Source of the DNA: Terriglobia bacterium
Lineage (GTDB): Bacteria > Acidobacteriota > Terriglobia > Terriglobales > Acidobacteriaceae
NCBI GenBank assembly: GCA_020073015.1
Contig: JAIQFZ010000022.1
Location: 1-64,000 of the forward strand
Reading direction: 5' to 3'
DNA: 64,000 nucleotides
Position numbers and translations under genes: made by a program. Of this stretch, positions 26,597-35,261 are shown piece after piece; position 1 is the stretch's first letter, and each line of letters opens with the position of its first letter. Under the pieces are notes generated by a model that saw only the letters and a list, made by a program, of their open reading frames with translations, was not told where the DNA came from and made no database searches.

Positions 26597-26724
26597 CTGC
26601 TCCGGGGACCATCCGAATTCGTTCCACGACAAGTGGTACGCCCGATTTCTGGCGAAACCGGCGTACACAGGATACGGTCTTTGCCCACAATTGCCGCTGG
26701 CGCCGCAGGATGTAATCTGGAACG

Positions 26725-27387
26725 GTGAACTCCGAAAACGCGAGTATCCGCTCGCTCTCCCTGCCCGGCCCTGCCGGGCGGCTTGAAGCGCTGCTGAATG
26801 CCGGATCGCCCAACGCGACCCATGCAGCGGTCGTCTGTCATCCCCACCCGCTCTTCGGCGGCACGCTGCACAACAAGGTTGTCTTCCACACGATGAAAGC
26901 GCTCAACAACTTCGGATTCCCCGTGCTGCGTTTTAACTTTCGCGGCACCGGACTGAGCGAAGGCGAGCACGCGAACGGCATCGGGGAAGGCGACGACGTG
27001 CGCGCTGCCCTCGACTGGCTCGAGCGTGAATTTACTCTGCCCGTAATCTTCGCTGGATTTTCTTTCGGTGCCGCGGTGGGATTACGGGCTGCCTGTGCCG
27101 ACGACCGGGTCCGCCTCCTCGTCGCGCTCGGTCTGCCCGCCGTGCCCGTTGAAGACCGGGTCTATGATTTTGATTTCCTGCGCGCCTGCCCCAAGCCAAA
27201 ACTCTTCGTCAGCGGATCGCGCGATCAGTTTGGCCCAACCGGAAAACTCGAAGCCCTTGTCCAAACCTTCGCCGATCCGAAGAAGCTGGTCCGGATCGAA
27301 GCGGGCGATCATTTTTTCGAAGGCAGACTGAAGGAGTTGCGGGCGGCCATCGAAGAGTGGACGCGACTGACCTTGCCGGACTCGTAG
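26725..27387 (+). CDS. Alpha/beta hydrolase, dienelactone-hydrolase-like
   Basis: This 220-residue single-domain hydrolase has the oxyanion-loop HPHPLFGGTLHNKVV, the nucleophile elbow GFSFGA (Ser113), Asp167 (GSRDQFGP) and His196 (AGDHFFEG). This group acts on small esters or acyl compounds and is of unknown substrate. It starts with GTG at 26725. The TAG stop is part of the second GTAGCGCCGGC repeat. Confidence 0.85.
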   Translation: MNSENASIRSLSLPGPAGRLEALLNAGSPNATHAAVVCHPHPLFGGTLHNKVVFHTMKALNNFGFPVLRFNFRGTGLSEGEHANGIGEGDDVRAALDWLEREFTLPVIFAGFSFGAAVGLRAACADDRVRLLVALGLPAVPVEDRVYDFDFLRACPKPKLFVSGSRDQFGPTGKLEALVQTFADPKKLVRIEAGDHFFEGRLKELRAAIEEWTRLTLPDS

Positions 27388-27412
27388 CGCCGGCGCCTCG
27401 CCGGCAGTCGGG
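27384..27412 (+). repeat. GTAGCGCCGGC hairpin element, copy 2
   Basis: GTAGCGCCGGC, GCCTC, GCCGGC, AGTCGGG. It supplies the TAG stop (27385-27387) of the hydrolase gene and precedes the glycerate kinase gene by about 60 bases. Confidence 0.75.
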
Positions 27413-27470
27413 TGGGCGCCCTCGCCTCGCCATGGCAGCGGTGCGATGGCGTTTCTCTATAATCCCCAAC

Positions 27471-28799
27471 ATGCCCGATCTCTCCCCCGCGCGGGACCAG
27501 CAATTCCGCCACATGCGCGACGTCGCCCGCGACATTTTCAGTGCCGCGCTCAAGAACGCTTCCATCGAAAGCGCCTTCGCCCGCCACGTGCACTGCGAGC
27601 GCGGCGTGCTGCGAATTTGCGGGGACCTGTACGGCCTCCACTCCTACCATCGCCTGTTTGTGGTCGCCATCGGAAAAGCGGGTCACACCATGACCGAAGC
27701 GCTCGCTGCCCAGGTTGGCGGCCGCTTCGAAGGCATCGTGGCTTCGTCCGTCGAACCCACCAGCCAGGTCCACGGTTTCCGCTATTTCCACGGGGGCCAT
27801 CCCACGCCCACCGCCGAATCGATCCACGCCGCCGAAGCCATCCTGAAATCGCTGAACTCGCTCAACGCCGCGTCGCTGGTGATCTTCCTGCTCTCGGGCG
27901 GGGGGTCTTCCATTGTGGAAAAGCCGGTGGACGACGAAATCTCTCTGCCCGATCTGGTCGCCACCTATCGCGCGCTCGTACATTCTGGCGCACCCATCGC
28001 CGAAATCAACGCGATCCGCAAGCACCTCTCCGCGGTCAAAGGCGGACGCCTCGCACAGGTCGCCTATCCCGCGCAGCAGGCCTCCATTTTCGTCTCCGAC
28101 GTGCCTGACTCCACGCCCGACGCGCTCGCCTCCGGCCCCACCATGCCCGATTCCACGTCGATCCACGACTGCGAGCGCATCGCCGCGAAGTACGCATTGA
28201 TCGAGCAATTTCCATCCTCGGTCGCCGATCTCTTCCGCCAGCACGCGCTCGACGAAACGCCCAAGTCCGACGACCCGGCTTTTGTGCGCGCCCGCTGGTG
28301 GACCGTGCTTTCAAACCAGGTCGCCGTCGAGGAAGCCACCGTCGCCGCTACCCGCGCCGGCTTTGCGGTTGAAGTCGATAACTCCTGCGACGATTGGGAC
28401 TACGAAAAGGCCGCCGACTACTTAGTCGGTCGTCTGCGAGAATTACGCCGCGCTGTGTCGCGGGTCTGCCTCATCTCGGGCGGCGAAGTGACGGTTAGCG
28501 TTCGCGACGGCGGGGTTGGTGGACGCAACCAGCAGTTCGCTCTCGCCTGCGCCGAGAAAATCGCGGGGGACGACATTACCGTGCTCAGCGGCGGCACCGA
28601 TGGCATCGATGGCAACAGCCCGGCGGCGGGCGCCGTAGTCGACGGCAGCACGCTGGCGCGCGCCGGAGGGCCGGAGGCGGTGCGCGCCGCCCTCTCCGCC
28701 TTCAACGCCTATCCAATCTTTGCCTCCCTGGGAGATGCCGTTGTGACCGGTGCCACGGGCAACAACCTTCGCGATCTGCGGATCCTGTTAGCCTACTGA
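27471..28799 (+). CDS. Glycerate kinase, DUF4147/MOFRL type
   Basis: This 442-residue kinase phosphorylates glycerate and is of the type with an N-terminal DUF4147 domain and a C-terminal MOFRL domain. Visible motifs are VVAIGKAGHTM, the Gly-rich LSGGGSS, NAIRKHLSAVKGG, SDVPDS and, in the MOFRL part, GGRNQQFALA and SGGTDGIDGNSPAAGA. Length is normal for the family. The start at 27471 (MPDLSPARDQQ) is chosen since the open frame before it crosses the hydrolase stop and the repeat. The product is probably 2-phosphoglycerate. Confidence 0.92.
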   Translation: MPDLSPARDQQFRHMRDVARDIFSAALKNASIESAFARHVHCERGVLRICGDLYGLHSYHRLFVVAIGKAGHTMTEALAAQVGGRFEGIVASSVEPTSQVHGFRYFHGGHPTPTAESIHAAEAILKSLNSLNAASLVIFLLSGGGSSIVEKPVDDEISLPDLVATYRALVHSGAPIAEINAIRKHLSAVKGGRLAQVAYPAQQASIFVSDVPDSTPDALASGPTMPDSTSIHDCERIAAKYALIEQFPSSVADLFRQHALDETPKSDDPAFVRARWWTVLSNQVAVEEATVAATRAGFAVEVDNSCDDWDYEKAADYLVGRLRELRRAVSRVCLISGGEVTVSVRDGGVGGRNQQFALACAEKIAGDDITVLSGGTDGIDGNSPAAGAVVDGSTLARAGGPEAVRAALSAFNAYPIFASLGDAVVTGATGNNLRDLRILLAY

Positions 28800-28976
28800 C
28801 AGGGCCGGTTGGAGCGCCCGGCGTCCCGGCCCGTCCTTCCAAGGTACCGACCATTGACCGATCGTTCATGTCCTCCCGCGGTGGGCAAATTCGTGCAGAG
28901 CCCATCTTCCCGGCAGCGCCGGATGCCCTTCCTGCATCCAACTTAGTTAAACTCAATCCTGCACCGGAGGTTTCGA

Positions 28977-29573
28977 TTGAAACAGACACTGCGTGTTGTC
29001 GTCCTCTCGGCTTTTGCCTGCGCTGCCCTGGCGGCGTTCTCGAATCTCGCGCAGGCTCAGAAAATCGACTTTGCTTTCGGCATCAGCACGGTGGATGCCC
29101 CGGGGGCCAGCGCGGCGAGCGGGAGTCACCAGCCCGTTTCTCTCACCGGCGGCACCTATCCCGGCTTTAGCGCGGACGTGCTCTTCTACCACAATCTGGG
29201 CATCGGGGGCGAAATCTACTGGAAGGCAAACCAGCGCGACTACGGCGGCGACCCCACCCTTCCGTTTCGTCCAGTATTCTTCGACTTCAACGCCATTTAC
29301 TCGCCCAAACTCGCCAGCCACACCTACCTGGAACTTTCCGGCGGCATCGGTGCATTGGCCACCCGCTTCTACTGTTCCACGTGCTACAACGGCATCACCA
29401 ACTACGTGTCCGACAAACACTTCATGGCAGACTTCGGGGCCGGCATCAAGTTCTACCCGAAGGGCGGCTTTTTCATCCGGCCCGAGGGGAAAGTCTACCT
29501 TGTCAATAACAACATTTACTTCAGCTCCCCACGCGTCACGCGCTACGGCCTCTCGGTCGGGTATACGTTTTAG
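28977..29573 (+). CDS. Small outer-membrane beta-barrel protein
   Basis: This 198-residue protein starts at TTG with GGAGG six bases upstream. It has a signal peptide ending at LAQAQ near residue 28. The mature part has alternating hydrophobic strands, a closing aromatic GYTF and a paired-cysteine loop (YCSTCYNG), consistent with an 8-stranded opacity/OmpW-like barrel. Function is unknown. It is monocistronic, followed by the repeat element. Confidence 0.75.
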   Translation: MKQTLRVVVLSAFACAALAAFSNLAQAQKIDFAFGISTVDAPGASAASGSHQPVSLTGGTYPGFSADVLFYHNLGIGGEIYWKANQRDYGGDPTLPFRPVFFDFNAIYSPKLASHTYLELSGGIGALATRFYCSTCYNGITNYVSDKHFMADFGAGIKFYPKGGFFIRPEGKVYLVNNNIYFSSPRVTRYGLSVGYTF

Positions 29574-29593
29574 GCAGGTAGAACTGAAGCGAT

Positions 29594-29626
29594 GTAACGC
29601 CGGCACCTTGCCGGCTGTCGCGAGGG
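29594..29626 (+). repeat. GTAGCGCCGGC hairpin element, copy 3
   Basis: GTAACGCCGGC, ACCTT, GCCGGC, TGTCGCGAGGG. This copy lies 20 bases past the OMP stop codon and differs at one base of the head. A GC-rich CCCCACCC-type hairpin region follows to about 29700. Confidence 0.7.
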
Positions 29627-29791
29627 CAACCTTGCCTTCGCAGGTGGGGGCGGGACGCCCCACCCTTCGGCTTCGCTCAGGGCAGGCTAGCCGCCGGGGC
29701 GGCGCTACAGAATGCTTCGAGCCGCGCCTTTTTGTCGCACATCCCAACCTGCGAGTGGCCTGTTCTGCCCGTCCCGCATTATCATAGCCGT

Positions 29792-30142
29792 ATGAATCTC
29801 GGCTTCTCAGAGATGGTGTTTCTGTTCATCCTGGCGCTGCTCATCTTCGGCCCCAAAAAACTGCCCGAAATCGGTCGCCAAGTCGGCCGCTTCATGAACG
29901 AGTTCAAGCGCGCCTCGAACGAGTTCCGTTCGCAGATCGAATCGGAAATCAATGCTCTCGAAGTCGACGTCAAGCCGCAGATTCTCCCGCCCCTTCAAGC
30001 GCCTCTGAATTCACTCGCCAGCCGCATCTTCAATCCGCCCTCGTCCGAAAAGATCGAGGCCGCGGCCGCACCCGTCGCTGAGCCCGCGTCCGCGCCTGTG
30101 CCCGAGCCGCCGCCTGCGCCGAAAGTAGCGCCTGATGCCTGA
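29792..30142 (+). CDS. Twin-arginine translocase subunit TatA/TatB
   Basis: This 116-residue protein has an N-terminal membrane helix (LGFSEMVFLFILALLIFGP), the hinge FGPKKLPEIGRQVGR and an amphipathic helix with FKRASNEFRSQIE. The C-terminal half is Ala/Pro/Glu-rich and probably disordered. TatA and TatB are hard to separate. The ATG at 29792 fits the family N-terminus. Its end overlaps the start of tatC by eight bases, so the two form an operon that exports folded proteins. Confidence 0.9.
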   Translation: MNLGFSEMVFLFILALLIFGPKKLPEIGRQVGRFMNEFKRASNEFRSQIESEINALEVDVKPQILPPLQAPLNSLASRIFNPPSSEKIEAAAAPVAEPASAPVPEPPPAPKVAPDA

Positions 30143-30941
30143 AGCGACCGCCTCGTCCCCGGTGAACGATTCTCCCAAAGAAGAAATGCCTACCATGGGC
30201 TTCCTCGATCACCTCGAGGAACTGCGGCGCAGGATCATCTACTCGATCGTCGCGGTCGCGGTGGGTTGCCTCCTTTGCTGGACTTACGTCGTGCGTCTCG
30301 TCGATCTCATGCAGCGTCCAATCGTGGATGCGTTGCGCGCCAATGGGTTGCCCGAAAAGCTCGTTTATCTGAACCCGGTCGACCCTTTTAATCTGTATCT
30401 CAAAGTGGCGGGAGTCGCCGGTCTGTTTGTGGCCTCGCCGTTCGTGCTCTATCAGCTGTGGCTGTTCGTCGCGCCCGGCCTCTACCGCAATGAAAAGCGG
30501 TACGTCCTGCCCTTCATGGTTTCGACCGTGAGCCTTTTCCTGGCTGGCGGATTCTTCGGATACAGGCTGGTCTATCCCCAGGCGCTGCGGTTTCTCATCG
30601 ACTTCAGCAAGCAGTTCACGCCGATGATCACCATCGAAGAGTACAGCCAGCTGTTTCTGACGATCATCGTCGGTATGGGCGTGATTTTCGAAATGCCGAT
30701 CCTGGTTTTTTTCCTGGCGCTCATGGGCATCGTGAATGCCGGCTGGATGTGGCGCAACCTGCGCTATTCGATCCTGGTCATCTTCGTCATTGCCGCCATC
30801 CTGACGCCGACCACCGACATCCTGAACATGTGCATCTTCGCCGCGCCCATGGTGGCGCTCTACGTCCTGAGCATCGCCATCGCCTGGCTCGTGCACCCTA
30901 AACAGCGTAAGAAACGGGCGGAGAAGAAAGACAAAGACTAA
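30135..30941 (+). CDS. tatC: Twin-arginine translocase subunit TatC
   Basis: This 268-residue protein has six membrane helices and the conserved cytoplasmic HLEELRRR motif near residue 25, which binds twin-arginine signals, followed by the family motifs NPVDPF and PFVLYQLWLFVAPGLY. The C-terminal tail is Lys-rich. Length is normal. It is translationally coupled to the TatA/B gene. Confidence 0.95.
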   Translation: MPEATASSPVNDSPKEEMPTMGFLDHLEELRRRIIYSIVAVAVGCLLCWTYVVRLVDLMQRPIVDALRANGLPEKLVYLNPVDPFNLYLKVAGVAGLFVASPFVLYQLWLFVAPGLYRNEKRYVLPFMVSTVSLFLAGGFFGYRLVYPQALRFLIDFSKQFTPMITIEEYSQLFLTIIVGMGVIFEMPILVFFLALMGIVNAGWMWRNLRYSILVIFVIAAILTPTTDILNMCIFAAPMVALYVLSIAIAWLVHPKQRKKRAEKKDKD

Positions 30942-31046
30942 CCGCAGAGGGCACAGAGGATCACAGGGAGAACCATGAAATCACACGCAACCACAACGGG
31001 AGTTCTTCAAGCCTTCCCCTGTGCCCCTCTGTGCCCCCTGTGGTTA
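30940..31046. repeat. Word repeat, CTCTGTGCCCTCTG type (inverted pair across a start codon)
   Basis: The left arm (30940-30968) has AACCGCAGAGGGCACAGAGG and the right arm (31016-31046) ends CTCTGTGCCCCCTGTGGTTA, near-perfect inverted copies. The right arm is translated as part of the M28 signal sequence. The Shine-Dalgarno AGGGAG overlaps the left arm and the start codon is in the loop. Confidence 0.8.
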
Positions 31047-32027
31047 AGAATTTGTTGGTTGCTGCTGACCATCGTTTTTGCAAACACCGTGGCCTGCAGC
31101 AAAGGAACCTCCGCCGGCTCCACCAGCCCAGCCACCGCCACAAAATCCGAATTTTCCGCTGCGACGCCAGCTCCGCCCGAAGCTCCGTCCCCAGATCCTG
31201 GCCCGCTCCCGCAGATCGACGCCAAGCGCGCCTTCCAGTACACCCGCGAAGTTACCGCCTTCGGCGCCCGCTACATGGGCAGCGAGAATCACAAGAAACT
31301 CGAGCATTACATCCTTGACCACCTCAAAGGGGACCAGGTCGAAGACGATGCCTTCACCGCCGACACTGTAGAAGGGAAGTTTCCCGTCCGCAACATCATC
31401 GCGAAATATCCCGGCGCAAAGGACGGCATCATCGTCATCCTCGGCCACTACGATACGAACTACCCCCTGCGTAACACCGGCTTCGTCGGCGCCAACGACG
31501 GCGGCTCCTCGACCGCCATCCTGCTGGAATATGCCAACCACCTGCGCGGGAAGAAGCGCGACGGCTACAGCGTCTGGCTCGTCTGGACCGACGGCGAAGA
31601 AGCCGTCCGCCAGTGGTCCGCGACCGACAGCCTCTATGGCACCCGCCACCTCGCCGAAAAATGGGACAAGGACGGCACGCTGAAAAAAATCAAAGCCCTC
31701 ATGGTGATGGACATGATCGGCGATGCCGACCTCGACATTCAACGCAACACGTACGGCACCCCCTGGCTGATGGACCTGATTTATTCCGCGGCGGAGCGCG
31801 GCGGCTACCAGTCGCACTTCTACGCCCAGGAAGGCGGCATCGAAGACGACCACCTTCCGTTCCTGAAACTGGGCGTCCCCTGCGCCGACGTGATCGATCT
31901 CGACTACGGCTACAACAACGTCTTCCACCATACGCCGCAAGACACCATGGACAAGCTGAGTCCCAAAAGCTTCGAAATCGTAGGCAACACTACGCTCGAA
32001 ACCATCCGCCGGCTCGACCGACGTTAG
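30975..32027 (+). CDS. M28 family zinc peptidase / glutaminyl-cyclase-like protein
   Basis: This 350-residue exported protein has an N-terminal hydrophobic stretch and a possible lipobox ending TVAC (Cys41). M28 zinc ligands are visible: GHYDTN (His158, Asp160), GANDGG (Asp175), DGEEA (Glu208/209), DADLDIQ and a final HHTPQDTMD histidine. The WxE-type architecture fits glutaminyl-peptide cyclotransferase relatives or aminopeptidases. AGGGAG is five bases upstream of ATG 30975. Residues 14-24 (FPCAPLCPLWL) are encoded by a word repeat, which is unusual for a signal peptide. Confidence 0.88.
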   Translation: MKSHATTTGVLQAFPCAPLCPLWLRICWLLLTIVFANTVACSKGTSAGSTSPATATKSEFSAATPAPPEAPSPDPGPLPQIDAKRAFQYTREVTAFGARYMGSENHKKLEHYILDHLKGDQVEDDAFTADTVEGKFPVRNIIAKYPGAKDGIIVILGHYDTNYPLRNTGFVGANDGGSSTAILLEYANHLRGKKRDGYSVWLVWTDGEEAVRQWSATDSLYGTRHLAEKWDKDGTLKKIKALMVMDMIGDADLDIQRNTYGTPWLMDLIYSAAERGGYQSHFYAQEGGIEDDHLPFLKLGVPCADVIDLDYGYNNVFHHTPQDTMDKLSPKSFEIVGNTTLETIRRLDRR

Positions 32028-32036
32028 CCGGAGACT

Positions 32037-32058
32037 GGTGCTAAAATTTCTTAGCACC
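32037..32058. promoter_or_regulatory. 8-bp hairpin between M28 peptidase and cytochrome genes
   Basis: GGTGCTAA, a six-base loop, and TTAGCACC form a perfect stem. No T tract follows, and it ends two bases before the proposed GTG start of the cytochrome gene. It may be an operator, a processing site or a weak terminator. Confidence 0.35.
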
Positions 32059-32059
32059 C

Positions 32060-32443
32060 GTGGGGGGTGACTCTAATCGGCTTCGGGCCGTGAGTGCGTG
32101 GGGATCTTGCTTGTTGCAACGCTTTGTTGTCTCTGTGTTTCTGTTCGCTTCCGTTCCTCTGGTGAGCGCGCAAGCGCCGTCTGCTCCCGGCAAGCCTTTG
32201 CCGCCCGGACCGATGCAGGCCAAGGTGAAAGCGGCCTGCACGCAGTGTCACAACGCGACCCGCATTACCGAGCAGCACCTGACGCGCAAGCAGTGGTCCG
32301 ACCAACTCGACAAAATGGAAGGTCTGGGCGCGGTTGTTCCCGAATCCGACCGCAACGAGTTTCTGGCTTATCTGACCAAGAATTTCGGTCCCGGCAAGGG
32401 CGGCGGAAAAACCGCAGTGAAGAAAGCCAGTGCAGCCAACTAA
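32060..32443 (+). CDS. Small secreted c-type cytochrome-like protein
   Basis: The 127-residue frame has a signal-like stretch (about 20-38) and one heme-binding motif CTQCH (Cys60, Cys63, His64). QHLTRKQWSDQLDKMEGLGAVV, typical of short quinohemoprotein/PQQ-associated c domains, follows. The tail is Gly/Lys-rich. The start is unclear: GTG 32060 has no good Shine-Dalgarno, and a later GTG or TTG would still include the signal peptide. It is likely to be a periplasmic electron carrier. Confidence 0.75.
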   Translation: MGGDSNRLRAVSAWGSCLLQRFVVSVFLFASVPLVSAQAPSAPGKPLPPGPMQAKVKAACTQCHNATRITEQHLTRKQWSDQLDKMEGLGAVVPESDRNEFLAYLTKNFGPGKGGGKTAVKKASAAN

Positions 32444-32445
32444 AG

Positions 32446-32678
32446 TGTGTGGCGCGGACACTCTTGTCCGCGAAAAGTCCTCACCGCGAGAAATCTAGGG
32501 GAGCGGCTAGGTCAATGGAGTGCCGGGTTGCATCGCCCGGCAGAGAGTGCCGCGACCAAGCTCAAACTGGCCCCAACATGAACGGACCACCTCAAGAGTT
32601 CAAGTGATTGTTTAGGTGCTTGCATTCGCCGTTCCTGCTGGCGCAGGCAGACGCGGACAGGAGTGTCCGCGCCACACA
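32446..32678. repeat. REPIN-like inverted pair filling the convergent spacer
   Basis: TGTGTGGCGCGGACACTC (32446-32463) and its exact complement (32661-32678) bound a 233-base segment. Each end also contains a perfect 8-bp hairpin (CGCGGACA with TGTCCGCG, four-base loop). The interior holds no gene. It starts three bases after the cytochrome stop and ends six bases from the lysS stop. Confidence 0.8.
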
Positions 32679-32683
32679 GAACC

Positions 32684-34240
32684 CTATTCTTTCTCTGCGT
32701 TCTCGGCGTCCTCTGCGGTTAACTGCTTTTCCGGCCGCAGCAACGGAAACAGGATCACATCCCGAATCGTGTGCGAATTAGTGAATAGCATCGCCAGCCG
32801 GTCCAGTCCCACGCCCACGCCTCCCGCTGGAGGCATGCCATACGACAGCGCCCGGATGTAATCCTCGTCCATCTGGTGGGCTTCTTCATCCCCGCGCTCG
32901 CGTTCTTTCAGTTGCGCCTCAAAGCGCCGACGCTGATCTTCGGGATCGTTGAGTTCGCTGAAGCCGTTGGCGATCTCCATCAGCCCCGCAAACATCTCGA
33001 AGCGCTCGGTCCAGTCCGGCTCATCCGGCTTCTGCTTTGACAGCGGAGAAACTGCGGTCGGAAATTCGTAGATAATCGTCGGCTGCAGCAGGTGTTCCTC
33101 GGCGACCGCTTCGAACAAACCAGCAACCGTCTTGCCGACCGGTTCCGCTGCATCGTAAGCGAGGTTGACTCCTGCCGCGCGCACGCGGTTGACCAACTCC
33201 CGCACCGAATCGTGCAAAGCGAAATCGTTCCGCGACGGCGCGGCCCCGGCCTTTTCCGGCCAGAACTTCGAGATCGCTTCCCGCATCGTCATCCGGCGCC
33301 AGTTCGCGTGCGACCAGTCAATCTCGTGCTCGCCCCACTTCGTCTTCGTGCCGCCCGTGACTTCCTTCACTGCCTGCTCGATTGCGCCCTGCGTGGTGTC
33401 CAGAATGCCGAGATAATCGGTGTATGCCTGATAAGCCTCGAGCATGGTGAACTCAGGATTCCACCTCCATCCCAGCCCCTCATTGCGGAAGTTGCGGTTG
33501 ATCTCATACACGCGATCGAATCCGCCCACCGTCAGCCGCTTCAGATAAAGCTCGGGCGCGATGCGCAGGAACAATTCCATGTCGAGCGTGTTGTGGTGCG
33601 TCTTGAACGGACGCGCCACGGCTCCGCCCGCAATCGGATGCATCATCGGCGTCTCAACTTCGACGAATCCGTGCCCGTCGAAGTACCGCCGCAGCGACTG
33701 CACCAGCTTGCTGCGCTTCAAGAAGACCTCGCGCACTTCCGGATTCATGACCAGATCGACATAGCGCTGCCGGTAGCGCAACTCGACGTCGGTTAGCCCG
33801 TGCCACTTTTCCGGCAGAGGGAGCAGGTCTTTCGAGAGGAACGTCAGTTCCTCGGCATGAATGCTGAGTTCGCCGGTGCGAGTGCGAAACAGATATCCGC
33901 GCACCCCGATGTGGTCGCCCAGATCGAGCAGCTTCCAGAGCTCAAAGCCCGCGTCGCCGACCGCGTCTTTTTTGACGTAGATCTGTAGCCGCTTCCCGTC
34001 TTGCTGCAGATGGGCAAAACCGGCTTTGCCCATCAGCCGGATCGCCATGATACGGCCGGCGACGCGCACCATCACGCGCGGCGCTTCCAGTTCCTCCGCC
34101 GTCTGCCCGCTGTACTCGGCCAGAATCTGCGGCACCGTGTGGCTGAAGCTGTACTTCCGCGGATACGCCGGCTGCCCGAGAGCCTCAATCTTCTTGAGCT
34201 TCTCGCGCCGGATGTCATAGATGTTGTCGTCGAGGGCCAA
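32684..34240 (-). CDS. lysS: Lysyl-tRNA synthetase, class II
   Basis: This 518-residue enzyme charges tRNA-Lys. It has an N-terminal OB-fold anticodon-binding domain (about 55-160) and a class II catalytic core with motif 1 around [17 protein letters not shown], motif 2 [11 protein letters not shown] and motif 3 [12 protein letters not shown]. Length is slightly above the usual 490-510. The last 12 residues ([12 protein letters not shown]) are encoded by a word repeat and are an appended tail after PEKQ. The minus strand upstream has a TATAAT at 34299-34304, but no clear -35. Confidence 0.96.
   Translation of the reverse strand: MALDDNIYDIRREKLKKIEALGQPAYPRKYSFSHTVPQILAEYSGQTAEELEAPRVMVRVAGRIMAIRLMGKAGFAHLQQDGKRLQIYVKKDAVGDAGFELWKLLDLGDHIGVRGYLFRTRTGELSIHAEELTFLSKDLLPLPEKWHGLTDVELRYRQRYVDLVMNPEVREVFLKRSKLVQSLRRYFDGHGFVEVETPMMHPIAGGAVARPFKTHHNTLDMELFLRIAPELYLKRLTVGGFDRVYEINRNFRNEGLGWRWNPEFTMLEAYQAYTDYLGILDTTQGAIEQAVKEVTGGTKTKWGEHEIDWSHANWRRMTMREAISKFWPEKAGAAPSRNDFALHDSVRELVNRVRAAGVNLAYDAAEPVGKTVAGLFEAVAEEHLLQPTIIYEFPTAVSPLSKQKPDEPDWTERFEMFAGLMEIANGFSELNDPEDQRRRFEAQLKERERGDEEAHQMDEDYIRALSYGMPPAGGVGVGLDRLAMLFTNSHTIRDVILFPLLRPEKQLTAEDAENAEKE
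32687..32722. repeat. Word repeat, CTCTGC(G) type, inside the lysS 3' end
   Basis: The plus strand reads TTCTTTCTCTGCG, TTCTCGGCG, TCCTCTGCGGTTA, three degenerate 9-mers of the same word class as the copy at 30940. It is read in the antisense direction as [10 protein letters not shown] by lysS. Confidence 0.7.
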
Positions 34241-34491
34241 TGAGTGTCCTTAAACGTCGTAAGAATTCAAATTGCGCGCAGACAGCGGGCGAATCCTGAT
34301 TATAAACATGCGTTGTGATCCGCAGCGCCTCCCGATCCCTTGCCCGTCATTGTCCGGTGCCGCGTCCCACGTCTCGCGAAACCTGGGCACGTCAAGCTAC
34401 GACTGGCTCTCCGGAGCTATACTGCTCATGTGAACAGCCGGGGCGCGAGGTCCGTGTGGCCTGAAGAAACAACCACGAACGGAGGGAAACG

Positions 34492-34992
34492 ATGAATCGT
34501 GTTGTGATGTGCGCAGCGCTCCTATGCGGCATGGTCAACTTTGCCTTTGCACAACCACCTTCGGTGAACAACGATTCCGCAACGTGTACCTTTCAAGATG
34601 GAAAGCAAATGAACGTTCTGTACACCGATGAAGCAACCGGAGGCCGGCAGGAGTTACCCGCGGGGCAGTTGTGGACACCCGGTAAGACACCGATGCTCTT
34701 GTTCACGCAGGCCGCACTCGCGGTGGGCAACTCAGAGATCCCCATCGGGGCCTACAGTATGTACGTGATTCGGCAAAAGGACAGTTGGACCCTGGTCTTG
34801 AACAAGAATGTTACCGCTGGAAGCAAATACGATGAGCATCAAGACCTGTTGCGCGTTCCGATGCAAATCGGACAGGTCGATCGACCAGAAAAACAGTTTC
34901 GAGTGCTGTTTGGACATCTTTCACCGAAGGTGTGCAGCCTGCGCGCGTACTTCGGGAAGACCGGAAGTTGGCTGGAGTTCCAGGAGAAATGA
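34492..34992 (+). CDS. Secreted DUF2911 domain protein
   Basis: This 166-residue product has a signal peptide (1-20) and a DUF2911 domain, recognised from LWTPGKTPMLLFTQAALAVG, IPIGAYSMYVIRQKDSWTLVLNK and a closing SLRAYFGKTGSWLEF strand. No function is known for the family. Upstream AACGGAGGG gives a good ribosome-binding site. A strong terminator follows, so it is monocistronic. Confidence 0.85.
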   Translation: MNRVVMCAALLCGMVNFAFAQPPSVNNDSATCTFQDGKQMNVLYTDEATGGRQELPAGQLWTPGKTPMLLFTQAALAVGNSEIPIGAYSMYVIRQKDSWTLVLNKNVTAGSKYDEHQDLLRVPMQIGQVDRPEKQFRVLFGHLSPKVCSLRAYFGKTGSWLEFQEK

Positions 34993-35065
34993 TCCCGTCG
35001 ATGCTGCTGGTTGCAGCGCGGCAGCTTATCCCTCAGTGAGGCGATATGCGGAGAGTAAGTTTAAA

Positions 35066-35096
35066 GCGTGGCCTCCGGGCCGCGCCTTTTTCTTTT
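35066..35096 (+). terminator. Intrinsic terminator after the DUF2911 gene
   Basis: GCGTGGCC pairs with GGCCGCGC (one G-U pair) over a TCCG loop, followed by CTTTTTCTTTT. It lies about 75 bases beyond the stop codon. Confidence 0.85.
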
Positions 35097-35261
35097 GGGG
35101 ACAACTTGAGTGAAGCGCGCCCTTTCCAGCAGCCAGTAAGGCCGCCGACTTGCCACCCCAGCGAATGGAGCGGACCTTTCGTACCTTACCGAAGGCGTAT
35201 TCCGCCTGCAGCCTCGGCCGGTTCTGGGCGATAGTTTGAATCAGGACCACTCCGCCGAACC

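Noticed and set aside
27357-27470. Upstream extension of glycerate kinase
   Set aside because: It crosses the hydrolase stop and the GTAGCGCCGGC repeat; the family starts at 27471.
30030-30896. A 288-codon minus-strand frame over tatC
   Set aside because: Antisense shadow of TatC; no domain and typical shadow composition.
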